Assembly: GCA_964564595.1 (NCBI GenBank)
Contig: CAZMCA010000002.1
Coordinates: 1 to 64,000, forward strand
Length of the DNA stretch: 64,000 nt
Source of the DNA: JBEVOS01 sp964564595
GTDB lineage: Bacteria; Pseudomonadota; Alphaproteobacteria; Caulobacterales; Aquidulcibacteraceae
Direction of reading: 5' to 3'
Below the pieces are notes generated by a model. The model was not told where the DNA came from, did no database searches, and saw only the letters and a list, made by a program, of their open reading frames with translations. This document shows, in pieces, positions 1 through 10,161 of the stretch (the first letter of the stretch is position 1; each line of letters starts with the position of its first letter). The translations under genes were made by a program, and so were the position numbers.

Positions 1-2
1 TC

Positions 3-1802
<1,800 letters not shown>

Positions 1803-1894
1803 CACGCGCGGCGCCTTTTGGCGCTCGTGATGCCAAAACTTGCATGAAGCGCCGCCGCGCGCGTATCTCGTTCCAAGCAAGTGGGACGGAAACG

Positions 1895-4132
1895 ATGGCG
1901 GACGCGTTTAAGGGCAAGATCGGGCGGACGATCGCGGACTCGCAGCCCTATTGGCCCGAGCCCACGAAGGCGCCGGCGGGCGCGCCGAATATTCTTGTCG
2001 TGCTGTTCGACGATGTCGGCTTCTCGGATTTCGGCTGCTACGGCTCCTCGATCCGCACGCCGACGATCGATGCGCTCGCTGCGCGCGGCCTGCGCTACAG
2101 CGGCTTTCACACCACCGCGATGTGTTCGACGACGCGCGCCGCACTGCTGACGGGGCGCAATCATCACAGCGTCGGCATGGGCTGCCTCGCGAATTTCGAC
2201 AGCGGCTATCCCGGCTATCGCGGCAAGATCACGCGCGAAGCGGGCACGCTCGCGGAAATGCTGCGCCCGCACGGCTACAAGAATTACATGCTCGGCAAGT
2301 GGCACGTGACGCCGCTCACCGAGACCGGCCCGACGGGGCCGTTCGACGGCTGGCCACTAGGGCGCGGCTTCGATCGCTTCTACGGCTTCATGGACGCGGA
2401 GACGGATCAGTACGCACCGGAGTTGGTGAGCGATAATTCGCACGCCGCCGTGCCGGGCACCTTCGAGAGCGGCTATCACCTCACCAGCGATCTGGTGGAT
2501 CACGCGATCCAGTTCATCGCTGAGCACATCGCCGACAAACCCGATCAGCCGTGGCTGACGTGGCTTGCGCTCGGCGCCTGCCACGCGCCGCATCAAGCGC
2601 CAGCCGACCTTATCAAAAGCTACGACGCGATGTTTGCGCACGGATGGGATGTTGAGCGCGAGAAGCGTCTGAAGCGCCAGATCGAGCTTGGCCTTGTGCC
2701 TGCGGATACGCAGCTCCCCGCGCGCAACGACATGGTGAAGGCCTGGGCTGAGCACAGCGAAGACGAGCGCCGCGTGATGACGCGCCTGCAAAGCGCATTC
2801 GCGGCGATGCTGGATCATGCCGATCAGCATTTGGCGCGGCTCGTTGCGTTTCTTGACACGACAGGCGTTGCGGACAACACGCTCGTTGTCGTGATGAGCG
2901 ATAACGGCGCGTCACAAGAAGGCGGGCCAAACGGCTTCGTCAACGCGATGGGGCCGTTCAATTTTAAAGGCGAGCCGCTGGAAGAAAAGCTCCGGCGCCT
3001 CGACGATATCGGCGGGCCCGATACGCACTCCAACTTCCCGCACGGCTGGGCGATGGCGTCGAACACGCCGCTCAAGCGCTACAAGCAAAACACGCATGGC
3101 GGCGGCATCCGCGATCCGCTGGTGATGGCTTGGCCGAAAAGGATTGCCGCTAAGGGCGAAGTGCGGCCGCACTTCTGTCACGCGAGCGATCTGACGCCGA
3201 CGTTGTTGGAGATCATCGGCGTAACGCCCCCCGAGACGGTAAACGGCGTGCCGCAAATGGCAATGGAGGGCGAGAGTTTCGCCGCGACTCTTGCGAACGC
3301 CAAAGCGCCCGCGCGCTCACGCGCGCAATATTTCGAGATGTTCGGGCATCGCGGGCTCTGGAAGGACGGCTGGAAGGCCGTCGCGTTCCATCCGCCAGGC
3401 AGCGACTTCGAGACGGACCAGTGGGAGCTTTACCATCTGGACCGCGATTTCTCCGAAACCAACGATCTCGCAGCGACGGAGAAGGCGCGCCTCGATGCGA
3501 TGATCGCCGAATGGTGGGCCATCGCCGAAAAGTGCAACGTGCTGCCGCTTGATGATCGCTTCGGCCCACGCTTTGCCGAAAATGCTGCGCGCGGCCACCA
3601 CCGCCGCCAATTCGTGTTTCACCGCGGCGTTGGGCATATCCCGACAGACGCAGCGCCCGACGTGCGCGGGCGCGACTATCTCATCGAGGCGGACGTTAAG
3701 CTCAATGGCGGCGACAGCGGCGTGCTGATCGCGCATGGCGACGCAACGTCTGGCTATTCACTCTATATCGAGAACGGCAAGCTCGCCTTCGACCTCAACA
3801 TCGGCGGCAAGCATCAGATCGTACGCAGCGACACCGCCTGCCCCGCCGGCGATCATGTGCTCGCGATGAAGATGCGGCAGGCCTCCGGCGACCGGACTGC
3901 AACGCTCCTTCTCAATGACGCGCCAATCGGTGAAGCCAAAATGGAGAACGGCTTCTTAACGCTGATCTCGTGGAGCGGCCTCGACATCGGCTGCGATCGC
4001 GGCAGCCCCGTCTCGCATTATAAGGCACCGTTCGCGTTTACCGGCTTCCTGCGCAAAGTCACGATCACGATGAACCCGGATCAGCAGCTCGACCACGAAA
4101 GCGCAGGCGCTGCCGAAATGGCGCGGCAATAG
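1895..4132 (+). CDS. Arylsulfatase (type I, formylglycine-dependent)
   Basis: 745-residue sulfatase that would hydrolyse sulfate esters. An early metal-binding FDDVGFSDFG segment is followed by the sulfatase signature CSTTRAALLTGR, whose Cys would be converted to formylglycine. The third motif position is Thr rather than the usual Pro/Ala. Later motifs include GKWH and a metal-binding SDNG. The last 170 or so residues look like an added beta-sandwich domain. I chose ATG 1895 because the sulfatase fold starts soon after it and a GGACGGA element precedes it; an in-frame ATG at 1754 would overlap typA and gives an Arg-rich, unrelated leader. No signal peptide is evident, so the enzyme may be cytoplasmic. 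The substrate is unknown. Confidence 0.9.
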   Translation: MADAFKGKIGRTIADSQPYWPEPTKAPAGAPNILVVLFDDVGFSDFGCYGSSIRTPTIDALAARGLRYSGFHTTAMCSTTRAALLTGRNHHSVGMGCLANFDSGYPGYRGKITREAGTLAEMLRPHGYKNYMLGKWHVTPLTETGPTGPFDGWPLGRGFDRFYGFMDAETDQYAPELVSDNSHAAVPGTFESGYHLTSDLVDHAIQFIAEHIADKPDQPWLTWLALGACHAPHQAPADLIKSYDAMFAHGWDVEREKRLKRQIELGLVPADTQLPARNDMVKAWAEHSEDERRVMTRLQSAFAAMLDHADQHLARLVAFLDTTGVADNTLVVVMSDNGASQEGGPNGFVNAMGPFNFKGEPLEEKLRRLDDIGGPDTHSNFPHGWAMASNTPLKRYKQNTHGGGIRDPLVMAWPKRIAAKGEVRPHFCHASDLTPTLLEIIGVTPPETVNGVPQMAMEGESFAATLANAKAPARSRAQYFEMFGHRGLWKDGWKAVAFHPPGSDFETDQWELYHLDRDFSETNDLAATEKARLDAMIAEWWAIAEKCNVLPLDDRFGPRFAENAARGHHRRQFVFHRGVGHIPTDAAPDVRGRDYLIEADVKLNGGDSGVLIAHGDATSGYSLYIENGKLAFDLNIGGKHQIVRSDTACPAGDHVLAMKMRQASGDRTATLLLNDAPIGEAKMENGFLTLISWSGLDIGCDRGSPVSHYKAPFAFTGFLRKVTITMNPDQQLDHESAGAAEMARQ

Positions 4133-4333
4133 CGAACGCGGGTTAACCAAAATCGCTGCGCCATTTCGCGACGTTCCTCGCGATTTAGGCGTGAGCATCG
4201 CGTGTTCCCGTCCTGAAACCCGTGATTTTGCGCCCGAATTCGCCGCCGCCGTGCGGCACGGGGCGTGCAACTCCCCTGTCGCACAAAAACGCCGGTCCCG
4301 GGGGGCTCGGCGATGGAGAGACAGGGCGTCAAC

Positions 4334-4735
4334 ATGGCGAATTCGATCGACCTTCATGTCGGCAAGCGGCTTCGCCGCCGGCGCCGGCTCTTGGGCCTCA
4401 CGCAGCAGCAGCTCGCTGAGTCCATCGGGATCCGCTTCCAGCAGATCCAAAAGTATGAATGCGGTGCAAACCGCGTGACCGCGAGCCGTCTTTACGAGCT
4501 CAGCGTCGCGCTCAACGTGCCGGTGAACTATTTCTTTGAAGGCCTGCAGCACGCCGCTCAGCCGCCGGCGCTCGGCGCCCCGGCCAACGATCGCGATCTC
4601 ATCGCGGCCGACGTGCTCAGCCAGAAGGAAACGCTTGAGCTGATCCGGGCCTATTACAAGCTTGGCGAGCGTCCGCGCCGCCGGCTCCTGGACCTCGCGA
4701 AAGCGCTTCAAGACGAATCGACCGACGCCGCCTAA
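4334..4735 (+). CDS. XRE-family helix-turn-helix regulator
   Basis: Small DNA-binding regulator of 133 residues. The N-terminal half is a Cro/CI helix-turn-helix: VGKRLRRRRRLLGLTQQQLA, then a second helix pair ending FQQIQKYECGANRV and a hydrophobic stretch ending VPVNYFFEGL. This pattern is common in alphaproteobacterial XRE proteins of the PraR/SinR-like type. The C-terminal half is a short charged helix ending in RRRLLDLAKAL. ATG 4334 gives the family-typical start MANSIDLHVGKR; ATG 4313, seven codons upstream behind a run of Gs, is an alternative. A strong terminator follows directly, so it is probably monocistronic. Targets unknown. Confidence 0.85.
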   Translation: MANSIDLHVGKRLRRRRRLLGLTQQQLAESIGIRFQQIQKYECGANRVTASRLYELSVALNVPVNYFFEGLQHAAQPPALGAPANDRDLIAADVLSQKETLELIRAYYKLGERPRRRLLDLAKALQDESTDAA

Positions 4736-4765
4736 CGGCGCGTTGGACGGGCACTGGGGGAGAGG

Positions 4766-4794
4766 GGCCGCCATCGCTGGCGGCCTTTCTTTTT
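4766..4794 (+). terminator. Rho-independent terminator after the XRE gene
   Basis: An 8-base-pair perfect stem (GGCCGCCA 4766-4773 with TGGCGGCC 4778-4785) with a 4-base loop is followed by TTTCTTTTT. It lies 30 bases after the stop of the XRE regulator gene and just before hisN. Confidence 0.85.
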
Positions 4795-4812
4795 GCGTGC
4801 TAGCCCGGACGC

Positions 4813-5643
4813 ATGAGCGTTCTTGAGCTGCGCGACTTTGCTGACGAACTGGCCAACGCGGCCCGCGCAGCGATACTGCCGCACTTTCGCGCCGCGCACG
4901 CGATCGAAGACAAAGGCGCGAAAAGCGGTCGCGGCTACGATCCGGTGACGGAAGCCGACAAGGCCGCCGAAGCCGCGATCCGCACGCTCATCGCCAAACA
5001 CTACCCAACACACGGCGTACTAGGCGAAGAGTTCGACGCGCTCGAGAGCCGCGATGGCTACACCTGGGTGCTCGATCCGATTGACGGCACGCGCGCGTTC
5101 ATCTCGGGCCTGCCACTTTGGGGCGTGCTCATCGGACTCTACAAGAACGGCGCACCCGTTCTTGGCGTGATCGACCAGCCCTATATCGGCGAGCGTTTTC
5201 GCGGCTGGCTGAGTGATAACGAGCGCGGCGCAGACCTTGTGACGCGCGATGGGGTGCGTCCGTTGCGAGTGAGCGGTTGCACCGGGCTCAGCGAAGCAAA
5301 GCTCGCGACCACCGATGCGCGCCTCTTTCAGGATGGCGAAAGCAATGCCTTCGCCGCCGTACGTGATCGTGCGCGGCTCACGCGCTACGGCTGCGATTGC
5401 TACGCCTATGCGATGGTCGCGCTGGGCACGCTCGATTGTGTGATCGAGAGCGGGCTTGCGCCGTGGGATGTAGGCGCCTTGGCGCCGGTGCTGGCAGGCG
5501 CTGGCGGCGGCATCAGCAATTGGTCCGGCGCGCCGGTTTGGGAGCGGTCCGATTTTCTGAAGCGCGACACGCGGATGCGCGCCCTCGCCTGGGGCGATGC
5601 GCGGGTGCGGGACGAAGCCGCCACGCTGCTAAAGCAAGCCTGA
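4813..5643 (+). CDS. hisN: Histidinol-phosphatase, inositol monophosphatase family
   Basis: 276-residue Mg-dependent phosphatase predicted to remove phosphate from histidinol phosphate in histidine synthesis. The IMPase metal-binding motifs are intact: PVTEADKAAE, GEEF and DPIDGTRAFISG, then WDVGAL near the C-terminus. The sequence RAFISGLPLWGVLIGL and the GVIDQPY segment are characteristic of the HisN subgroup rather than inositol monophosphatase or CysQ. The start is ATG 4813, 18 bases after the preceding terminator, with only a weak ribosome site. It is followed after 53 bases by an amidase on the same strand. Confidence 0.87.
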   Translation: MSVLELRDFADELANAARAAILPHFRAAHAIEDKGAKSGRGYDPVTEADKAAEAAIRTLIAKHYPTHGVLGEEFDALESRDGYTWVLDPIDGTRAFISGLPLWGVLIGLYKNGAPVLGVIDQPYIGERFRGWLSDNERGADLVTRDGVRPLRVSGCTGLSEAKLATTDARLFQDGESNAFAAVRDRARLTRYGCDCYAYAMVALGTLDCVIESGLAPWDVGALAPVLAGAGGGISNWSGAPVWERSDFLKRDTRMRALAWGDARVRDEAATLLKQA

Positions 5644-5696
5644 TCAAGAAGCGCCTTAACGCGCCAACTAAGACGTAGCGATACGGGAGAGTTGCG

Positions 5697-7022
5697 ATGA
5701 CCGATCTGACCTACCGCTCAGCGCAAGAGATGCTGAACGACCTCGCCGCAAAGCGCATCTCCGCGCGCGAGTTGCTCGCCGCGCATCTGGCGCGCAACGA
5801 GGCGCTGCACGCCAAGCTCAACATCGTGGTCGCGAAGGATGTGGAGCGTGCGCAACGCGAGGCGCAGGCGATCGATGATGCGCGAGCGAAAGGCGCGGCT
5901 CTTGGCGTGCTCGCCGGCCTGCCGATGACGGTGAAGGACGGATTTGACGTCGATGGCCTCCCCGCCGTGTGCGGCAATCCCGAATGGGCGCATCGCGCGC
6001 CCAAGTGCGAAGACGCCGAAATGGTCACGAACGTGCGCAACGCGGGCGCAGTCGTTTGGGGCAAGACGAACGTCCCGCTGATGCTCAGCGACTGGCAAAG
6101 CTTCAACGCGGTCTACGGCACGACGAACAACCCACATGATGTTTCGCGCGTGCCCGGCGGATCTTCGGGCGGATCGGCTGCAGCGCTTGCAAGCGGCGTC
6201 TCCCCACTCGAAATCGGCTCCGATATCGGCGGCTCGCTGCGTGTGCCGGCGCATTTCTGCGGCGTCTATGCGCTGAAACCGACATGGGGCGTGCTCTCTT
6301 CGGCGGGTCACGTGCCGCCGCCGCCGGGCATTCGCGGCGAAGTCGATCTTGGCGTGATGGGGCCGATGGCGCGCACGCCCGGTGATCTGCGGCTGCTGTG
6401 GAGCGTGCTTTCCGGCCAACCCACCACACGCTCGCAAAGCGTGAAGGGCCGCAAGATCGCACTTTGGCTCGATGAACCCGCATTCGAACTCGGCAGCGAA
6501 GCACGCGCCGCCGTGGAGCGCGCGGCGGATGTGTTGAAGCGCCAAGGCGCCGATGTGCGCGCCGCCGTCCCGCCGTTCGACAAGCGTGAGATGATGGCCG
6601 CCTATCTCGGCATTCTGAACCCGATCATGACGAACGATTTCGGAAATCCCGGCATGGCCGCTGCTGAGAAGGCGCGCAACGGCTTCAAGGCGCAGCTCAA
6701 GGCATTCTTCGGCGAAGGTTGGGACGCGATCCTCGCGCCCGTCACGCCTGTGCCGGCGTTTCCACACACGCAAGCAGGCACGATGGGCGACCGCACGCTG
6801 CAATGCGACGATCGGGAGATTTCCTATGCATCTGTTCTGCAGTGGATCTCGCTCGCAACGTCTTTGCACCCGCCAGCGCTCGCCGCGCCAGCCGGACGGA
6901 CGGCGAACGGTCTGCCAATCGGCGTGCAAGTGATCGGGCAGTGGAACGGCGAAGATCGCGTGCTCGACTACGCCGACGCGCTCGATGAAGCCTTTGGCTT
7001 TGCGCCGCCGAAGGGCCTCTAG
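5697..7022 (+). CDS. Amidase (amidase signature family)
   Basis: 441-residue amidase-signature hydrolase. The catalytic Ser-cisSer-Lys triad is visible: Lys in MTVKDGFDV, the Gly/Ser-rich loop GGSSGGSAAALASG, and the nucleophile region IGSDIGGSLRVPAHFCG. The length is at the short end for the family. GGGAGAG upstream is a good ribosome site for ATG 5697. The substrate cannot be read from sequence; relatives act on acylamides, indoleacetamide, amino-acid amides or nylon oligomers. Its TAG stop shares the four bases CTAG with the stop of the convergent lipoprotein gene. Confidence 0.88.
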   Translation: MTDLTYRSAQEMLNDLAAKRISARELLAAHLARNEALHAKLNIVVAKDVERAQREAQAIDDARAKGAALGVLAGLPMTVKDGFDVDGLPAVCGNPEWAHRAPKCEDAEMVTNVRNAGAVVWGKTNVPLMLSDWQSFNAVYGTTNNPHDVSRVPGGSSGGSAAALASGVSPLEIGSDIGGSLRVPAHFCGVYALKPTWGVLSSAGHVPPPPGIRGEVDLGVMGPMARTPGDLRLLWSVLSGQPTTRSQSVKGRKIALWLDEPAFELGSEARAAVERAADVLKRQGADVRAAVPPFDKREMMAAYLGILNPIMTNDFGNPGMAAAEKARNGFKAQLKAFFGEGWDAILAPVTPVPAFPHTQAGTMGDRTLQCDDREISYASVLQWISLATSLHPPALAAPAGRTANGLPIGVQVIGQWNGEDRVLDYADALDEAFGFAPPKGL

Positions 7023-7624
7023 CAGGTTGCTGCGTAGTCCGAACCGAGACTGGCGCGCGTTGGCGGCCGGCCCGTGAGATCGACCGAGACATTGTAAAAC
7101 GATTGAGCGCTCGCGGTCGGCGCCATGCGTCCGTAAACGGTGAGGCCGAACGGCGCGTGGCCCTGCGCGGTGACGGCGTAGACCTCGTTGTTCTCGCCCG
7201 CGCCGAGCGCCATGCAGCCGACCATATTCACCGACGCGCCGCGCGCGCGAAGCTCGGCGACGACATCGTAGGGAATCGGCGCGCCTTCGGCGCCCCACAT
7301 CAACCCAAAGCTCGGCGGCGTACGCATGACTTGCGCCTCGACATCACCGAGCGTCCCTTGCGCGACCAGCGCGCCTTCGGGGCGCGGGCGCCATGTAACG
7401 CTTGTGACACGCGTGCGGATGCTCGCGGGATCGATGGCGCCTGGTGTGGCCGGAACGGCAGCGAGAATTGCATCGACCAGGCCGCTCGACGGGCTGACCT
7501 CAGCAGCGGTCGCGGCCGTCGCGGCCGCCTCCGGCGTTACGCCGGCTGCCGACTTTTCCCCCTGCGCTGCCGACTGACCGCAAGCGGCTGCAAGCACCGC
7601 CGTCGCCAAGATGATTGCACGCAT
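7019..7624 (-). CDS. Small putative lipoprotein, function unknown
   Basis: 201-residue exported protein. The N-terminus MRAIILATAVLAAACGQ is a lipoprotein signal with the lipobox ending at Cys 15, followed by an Ala/Ser-rich linker to about residue 45. I do not recognise the globular part, which contains TWRPRPEGALVAQGTLGDVEAQVMRTPP and two later Cys residues. It is the last gene of the minus-strand agu operon, starting 9 bases after the aguB stop behind GGGGGCGAAC, so it is probably cotranscribed with putrescine synthesis. No function is assigned. Confidence 0.72.
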   Translation of the reverse strand: MRAIILATAVLAAACGQSAAQGEKSAAGVTPEAAATAATAAEVSPSSGLVDAILAAVPATPGAIDPASIRTRVTSVTWRPRPEGALVAQGTLGDVEAQVMRTPPSFGLMWGAEGAPIPYDVVAELRARGASVNMVGCMALGAGENNEVYAVTAQGHAPFGLTVYGRMAPTASAQSFYNVSVDLTGRPPTRASLGSDYAATC

Positions 7625-7633
7625 GTTCGCCCC

Positions 7634-8473
7634 CTATCGATAGAGCTCTGGACGACGATCCCGAAAGAACCCCCACACCGCCCGGCGGCGATCGAGCGCA
7701 TCGAGATCGAACGTGTGGGTGATCACACCTTCTTCCTCGCGCCCGAGTTCGGCGACAAGCGCGCCGGTTTCGTCAGCGATGAAGGACGATCCGTAATAGC
7801 TCTGACCGCTCGCTTCCGTGCCGATCCGGTTTGACGCGACGATCGGCATTGCGTTCGACACGGCGTGGCCCTGCATCGCGCGCCGCCAAAGATCGCGCGT
7901 ATCGAGATCGGAATCATAGGGCTCCGAGCCGATCGCCGTTGGGTAGAACAACAGCTCTGCGCCGCGCAGGGCCATGAAGCGCGCGCTTTCCGGAAACCAT
8001 TGATCCCAGCAAATGCCGACGCCGATGCGCGCGTTCGGCTTCACGTCCCACGCCTTGAAGCCGGTGTCGCCCGGGCGGAAGTAGTATTTTTCCTGATAGC
8101 CGGGGCCATCGGGAATATGCGTCTTGCGATAAACGCCAAGCTGCGCGCCATCCGCATCAACGATCACAACACTGTTGTAATAGTGCGGGCCTTCGCGCTC
8201 GAAGATGGAGACCGGAATCACGATCCCCAGCTCCTTTGCAAGCGGCGCGAGCGCCGTGACGCACGGATGTGTTGCAGCGGGGTAGGCCCCGGCGAACCAG
8301 CGCTCTTCCTGCGACGTGCAGAAATACGGCCCCTGAAACAACTCCGGCGGCAGCACGACATCCGCGCCCTTCGCCTTCGCCGCGCGCGTGAGCGACGCGA
8401 CCTTAGCGATGTTCGCGTTCATATCCTCGCCGAACGCGGCCTGCATCGCGGCGACAGTGAGCGTGCGCGTCAC
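7634..8473 (-). CDS. aguB: N-carbamoylputrescine amidase
   Basis: 279-residue carbon-nitrogen hydrolase (nitrilase superfamily) that converts N-carbamoylputrescine to putrescine, CO2 and ammonia. The Glu-Lys-Cys triad is visible in PPELFQGPYFC, RKTHIPDGPGYQEKYYF and GVGICWDQWFPE, the last two being typical AguB blocks. I place the start at GTG 8473, not the ATG at 8488, because GTG overlaps the stop of the upstream gene as GTGA, a classical translational-coupling junction. It is the third gene of the operon behind aguA, which supplies its substrate. Confidence 0.93.
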   Translation of the reverse strand: MTRTLTVAAMQAAFGEDMNANIAKVASLTRAAKAKGADVVLPPELFQGPYFCTSQEERWFAGAYPAATHPCVTALAPLAKELGIVIPVSIFEREGPHYYNSVVIVDADGAQLGVYRKTHIPDGPGYQEKYYFRPGDTGFKAWDVKPNARIGVGICWDQWFPESARFMALRGAELLFYPTAIGSEPYDSDLDTRDLWRRAMQGHAVSNAMPIVASNRIGTEASGQSYYGSSFIADETGALVAELGREEEGVITHTFDLDALDRRRAVWGFFRDRRPELYR

Positions 8474-9063
8474 GTCTTCACCGCCCAATCCAGCGCATCT
8501 TCCAATCGATCGTTCCCCCAGAATAGCTCCCCGCGCACCGTGCAGCTCGGCGCGCCGAAGATGCCGAACGCGCGCGCCTGCTCCGTCGCTTCGCGCAGCT
8601 TTTCCTTCACGGGCGCCGATTGGGCGGCCGCGAGCGTCATATCTGGCGCGGCCCCCGCCTCCTGGAGCGCTGCGCGCACCACAGCCGGATCGCTGATCTG
8701 TTCGCCTCGGCCGAACTCAGCCGTGTAAAGCGCGCGCACAAACGCCGGCCGCTGCGCATCCGAAAGCGCGGTTGCGACCCGCGCGCCAAGCAGACCGTTT
8801 TGCGGAAATGGATCGGGCCGTTGGAACGGAAGATCCAGCAGGCCGCAGATGCGTTCCATATCGCGCCACATGTAGGCGCCCTTGGCCTCGTAGATGTTGA
8901 ACGGTGAATCCTGCAGGCCCTGATCGTTGAAGATCGGCCCAAGCAGGAACGGGCGCCATTCGACGTGCACGCCGCGCTTGCGCGCTTCGTCTTCAATGCG
9001 CATCGCGGCGGGATAGGAATAGGTCGAGGCGAACTCAAACCAGAAATGGAGGGGCGCGGCCAT
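8470..9063 (-). CDS. DsbA-fold protein, 2-hydroxychromene-2-carboxylate isomerase-like
   Basis: 197-residue thioredoxin-fold protein of the DsbA/HCCA-isomerase (kappa-class GST-like) family. The N-terminus LHFWFEFASTYSYPAA and the C-terminal block GIFGAPSCTVRGELFWGNDRLEDAL match that group; there is no CxxC, so it is not an oxidoreductase of the DsbA type. Its ATG overlaps the aguA stop by one base and its stop overlaps the aguB start, so it lies inside the putrescine operon. A role in polyamine synthesis is not established and position is the only hint. A glutathione-dependent isomerase or transferase is the family expectation. Confidence 0.85.
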   Translation of the reverse strand: MAAPLHFWFEFASTYSYPAAMRIEDEARKRGVHVEWRPFLLGPIFNDQGLQDSPFNIYEAKGAYMWRDMERICGLLDLPFQRPDPFPQNGLLGARVATALSDAQRPAFVRALYTAEFGRGEQISDPAVVRAALQEAGAAPDMTLAAAQSAPVKEKLREATEQARAFGIFGAPSCTVRGELFWGNDRLEDALDWAVKT

Positions 9064-10058
9064 TACGCAGGCTCCTGCTGCGTGATGCAGTGAAACGCGC
9101 CGCCGCCCGCAAGCACCGCGTGCGCCGAGAGCCCGACGACGCGGCGATCCGGAAAGAGCGGCGCGAGCGCGTTCACGGCGTCATCGCCCGTATCGGAATA
9201 GATCGGCACGACGACCGAGCGGTTGCCGATGATGAAGTTCATATGCGAAGCGGGTGTGACCTCGCCCTCTGCGTTCAGCACGCGGCCCGGGCTTGGGATG
9301 CGGATCACCTCCAGCTTGCGGCCCTGTGCATCGCGCGCAGCTTCAAGCGCGCGCGCGATTGCGTCCAGCGCTTCGGTGTTTGGATCGTTTTTGCCGGGCG
9401 ACATGCACACGACGCGGCCACGCGCCACAAAACGCGCGATGTTATCGACGTGGCCGTCGGTATGGTCGTTGGCGAGGCCCTGATCGAGCCAGATGATCTT
9501 CCTCACGCCCAGTGCTTCGCCGAGCGCGCGTTCCGCGCCGGCTTCGTCCCAGCCGTTGCGGTTTGCATTGAGCAGGCACTGGCGCGTCGTCAGCACCGTG
9601 CCCTCGCCGTCGCTGTCGATCGCGCCGCCTTCGAGCACGAAGGGCGCACGCGCGAGCGGCGCGTCGGCCCAGCCCGCGACCTGCGCGGCGACTTGCTCAT
9701 CGCCGTCCATCACATACTTGCCGCCCCAGCCGTTCACTGAGAACGCGACTGCGCCGCGCGCGCCGGCGCGTTTGACGAAGATCGGCCCGGTATCGCGCAG
9801 CCAGCTGTCGCCGTAGATCGCTTCGATCACCTCGGCGCAATCGCCGATGGCCGCCTCCGCGCTCTCAAGCGGCGCACCCGCACGCGCAAGCACGCGAACA
9901 CGGTCGCCATCGTGATCGGCGAGCGCGCGGATCATGGCGGCGATTTCGGCGCGCGCGGGCTCGACATCCCCGCCCCACTCGGCCTCATCGAACGGCCAGG
10001 CCGTCCAGATCGCGCGATGCGGCGCCCATTCGGGCGGCAGGTGAATGGTTTCAGCCAT
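9063..10058 (-). CDS. aguA: Agmatine deiminase
   Basis: 331-residue guanidino-modifying enzyme (peptidyl-arginine deiminase family) converting agmatine to N-carbamoylputrescine. Family landmarks include PPEWAPHRAIWTAWP at the N-terminus, DSWLRDTGPIF, NDHTDGHVDNIARFV, and the C-terminal GGGAFHCITQQEP with the catalytic Cys. Start ATG 10058 (MAETIHLPPEW) fits the family and avoids an extension to 10091. First gene of the operon aguA / DsbA-like / aguB / lipoprotein, with one-base and four-base overlaps at the first two junctions. Confidence 0.94.
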   Translation of the reverse strand: MAETIHLPPEWAPHRAIWTAWPFDEAEWGGDVEPARAEIAAMIRALADHDGDRVRVLARAGAPLESAEAAIGDCAEVIEAIYGDSWLRDTGPIFVKRAGARGAVAFSVNGWGGKYVMDGDEQVAAQVAGWADAPLARAPFVLEGGAIDSDGEGTVLTTRQCLLNANRNGWDEAGAERALGEALGVRKIIWLDQGLANDHTDGHVDNIARFVARGRVVCMSPGKNDPNTEALDAIARALEAARDAQGRKLEVIRIPSPGRVLNAEGEVTPASHMNFIIGNRSVVVPIYSDTGDDAVNALAPLFPDRRVVGLSAHAVLAGGGAFHCITQQEPA

Positions 10059-10110
10059 GCCGCTCATGTAGCGCGCCGGGGCCTCGCTCACAACGAAGCG
10101 CCCAAACGAA

Positions 10111-10136
10111 GCGGGGCGGCCCGAAAGCCGCCCCGC
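10111..10136 (-). terminator. Hairpin terminator after the Oar-like TBDR
   Basis: A perfect 10-base-pair GC stem (GCGGGGCGGC 10111-10120, GCCGCCCCGC 10127-10136) with loop CCGAAA lies 25 bases beyond the minus-strand TBDR stop at 10162. The T-rich tail on the minus strand is weak (GCTTCGTTTG). Confidence 0.7.
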
Positions 10137-10161
10137 CCGTCATGTTCCAATGTACCGGCGC

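Noticed and set aside
4141..4148. GGTTAACC followed by AAAA, also at 44368-44375, as CtrA-type sites
   Set aside because: The CtrA consensus TTAA-N7-TTAA is not completed at either place, and an eight-base palindrome is too weak alone.
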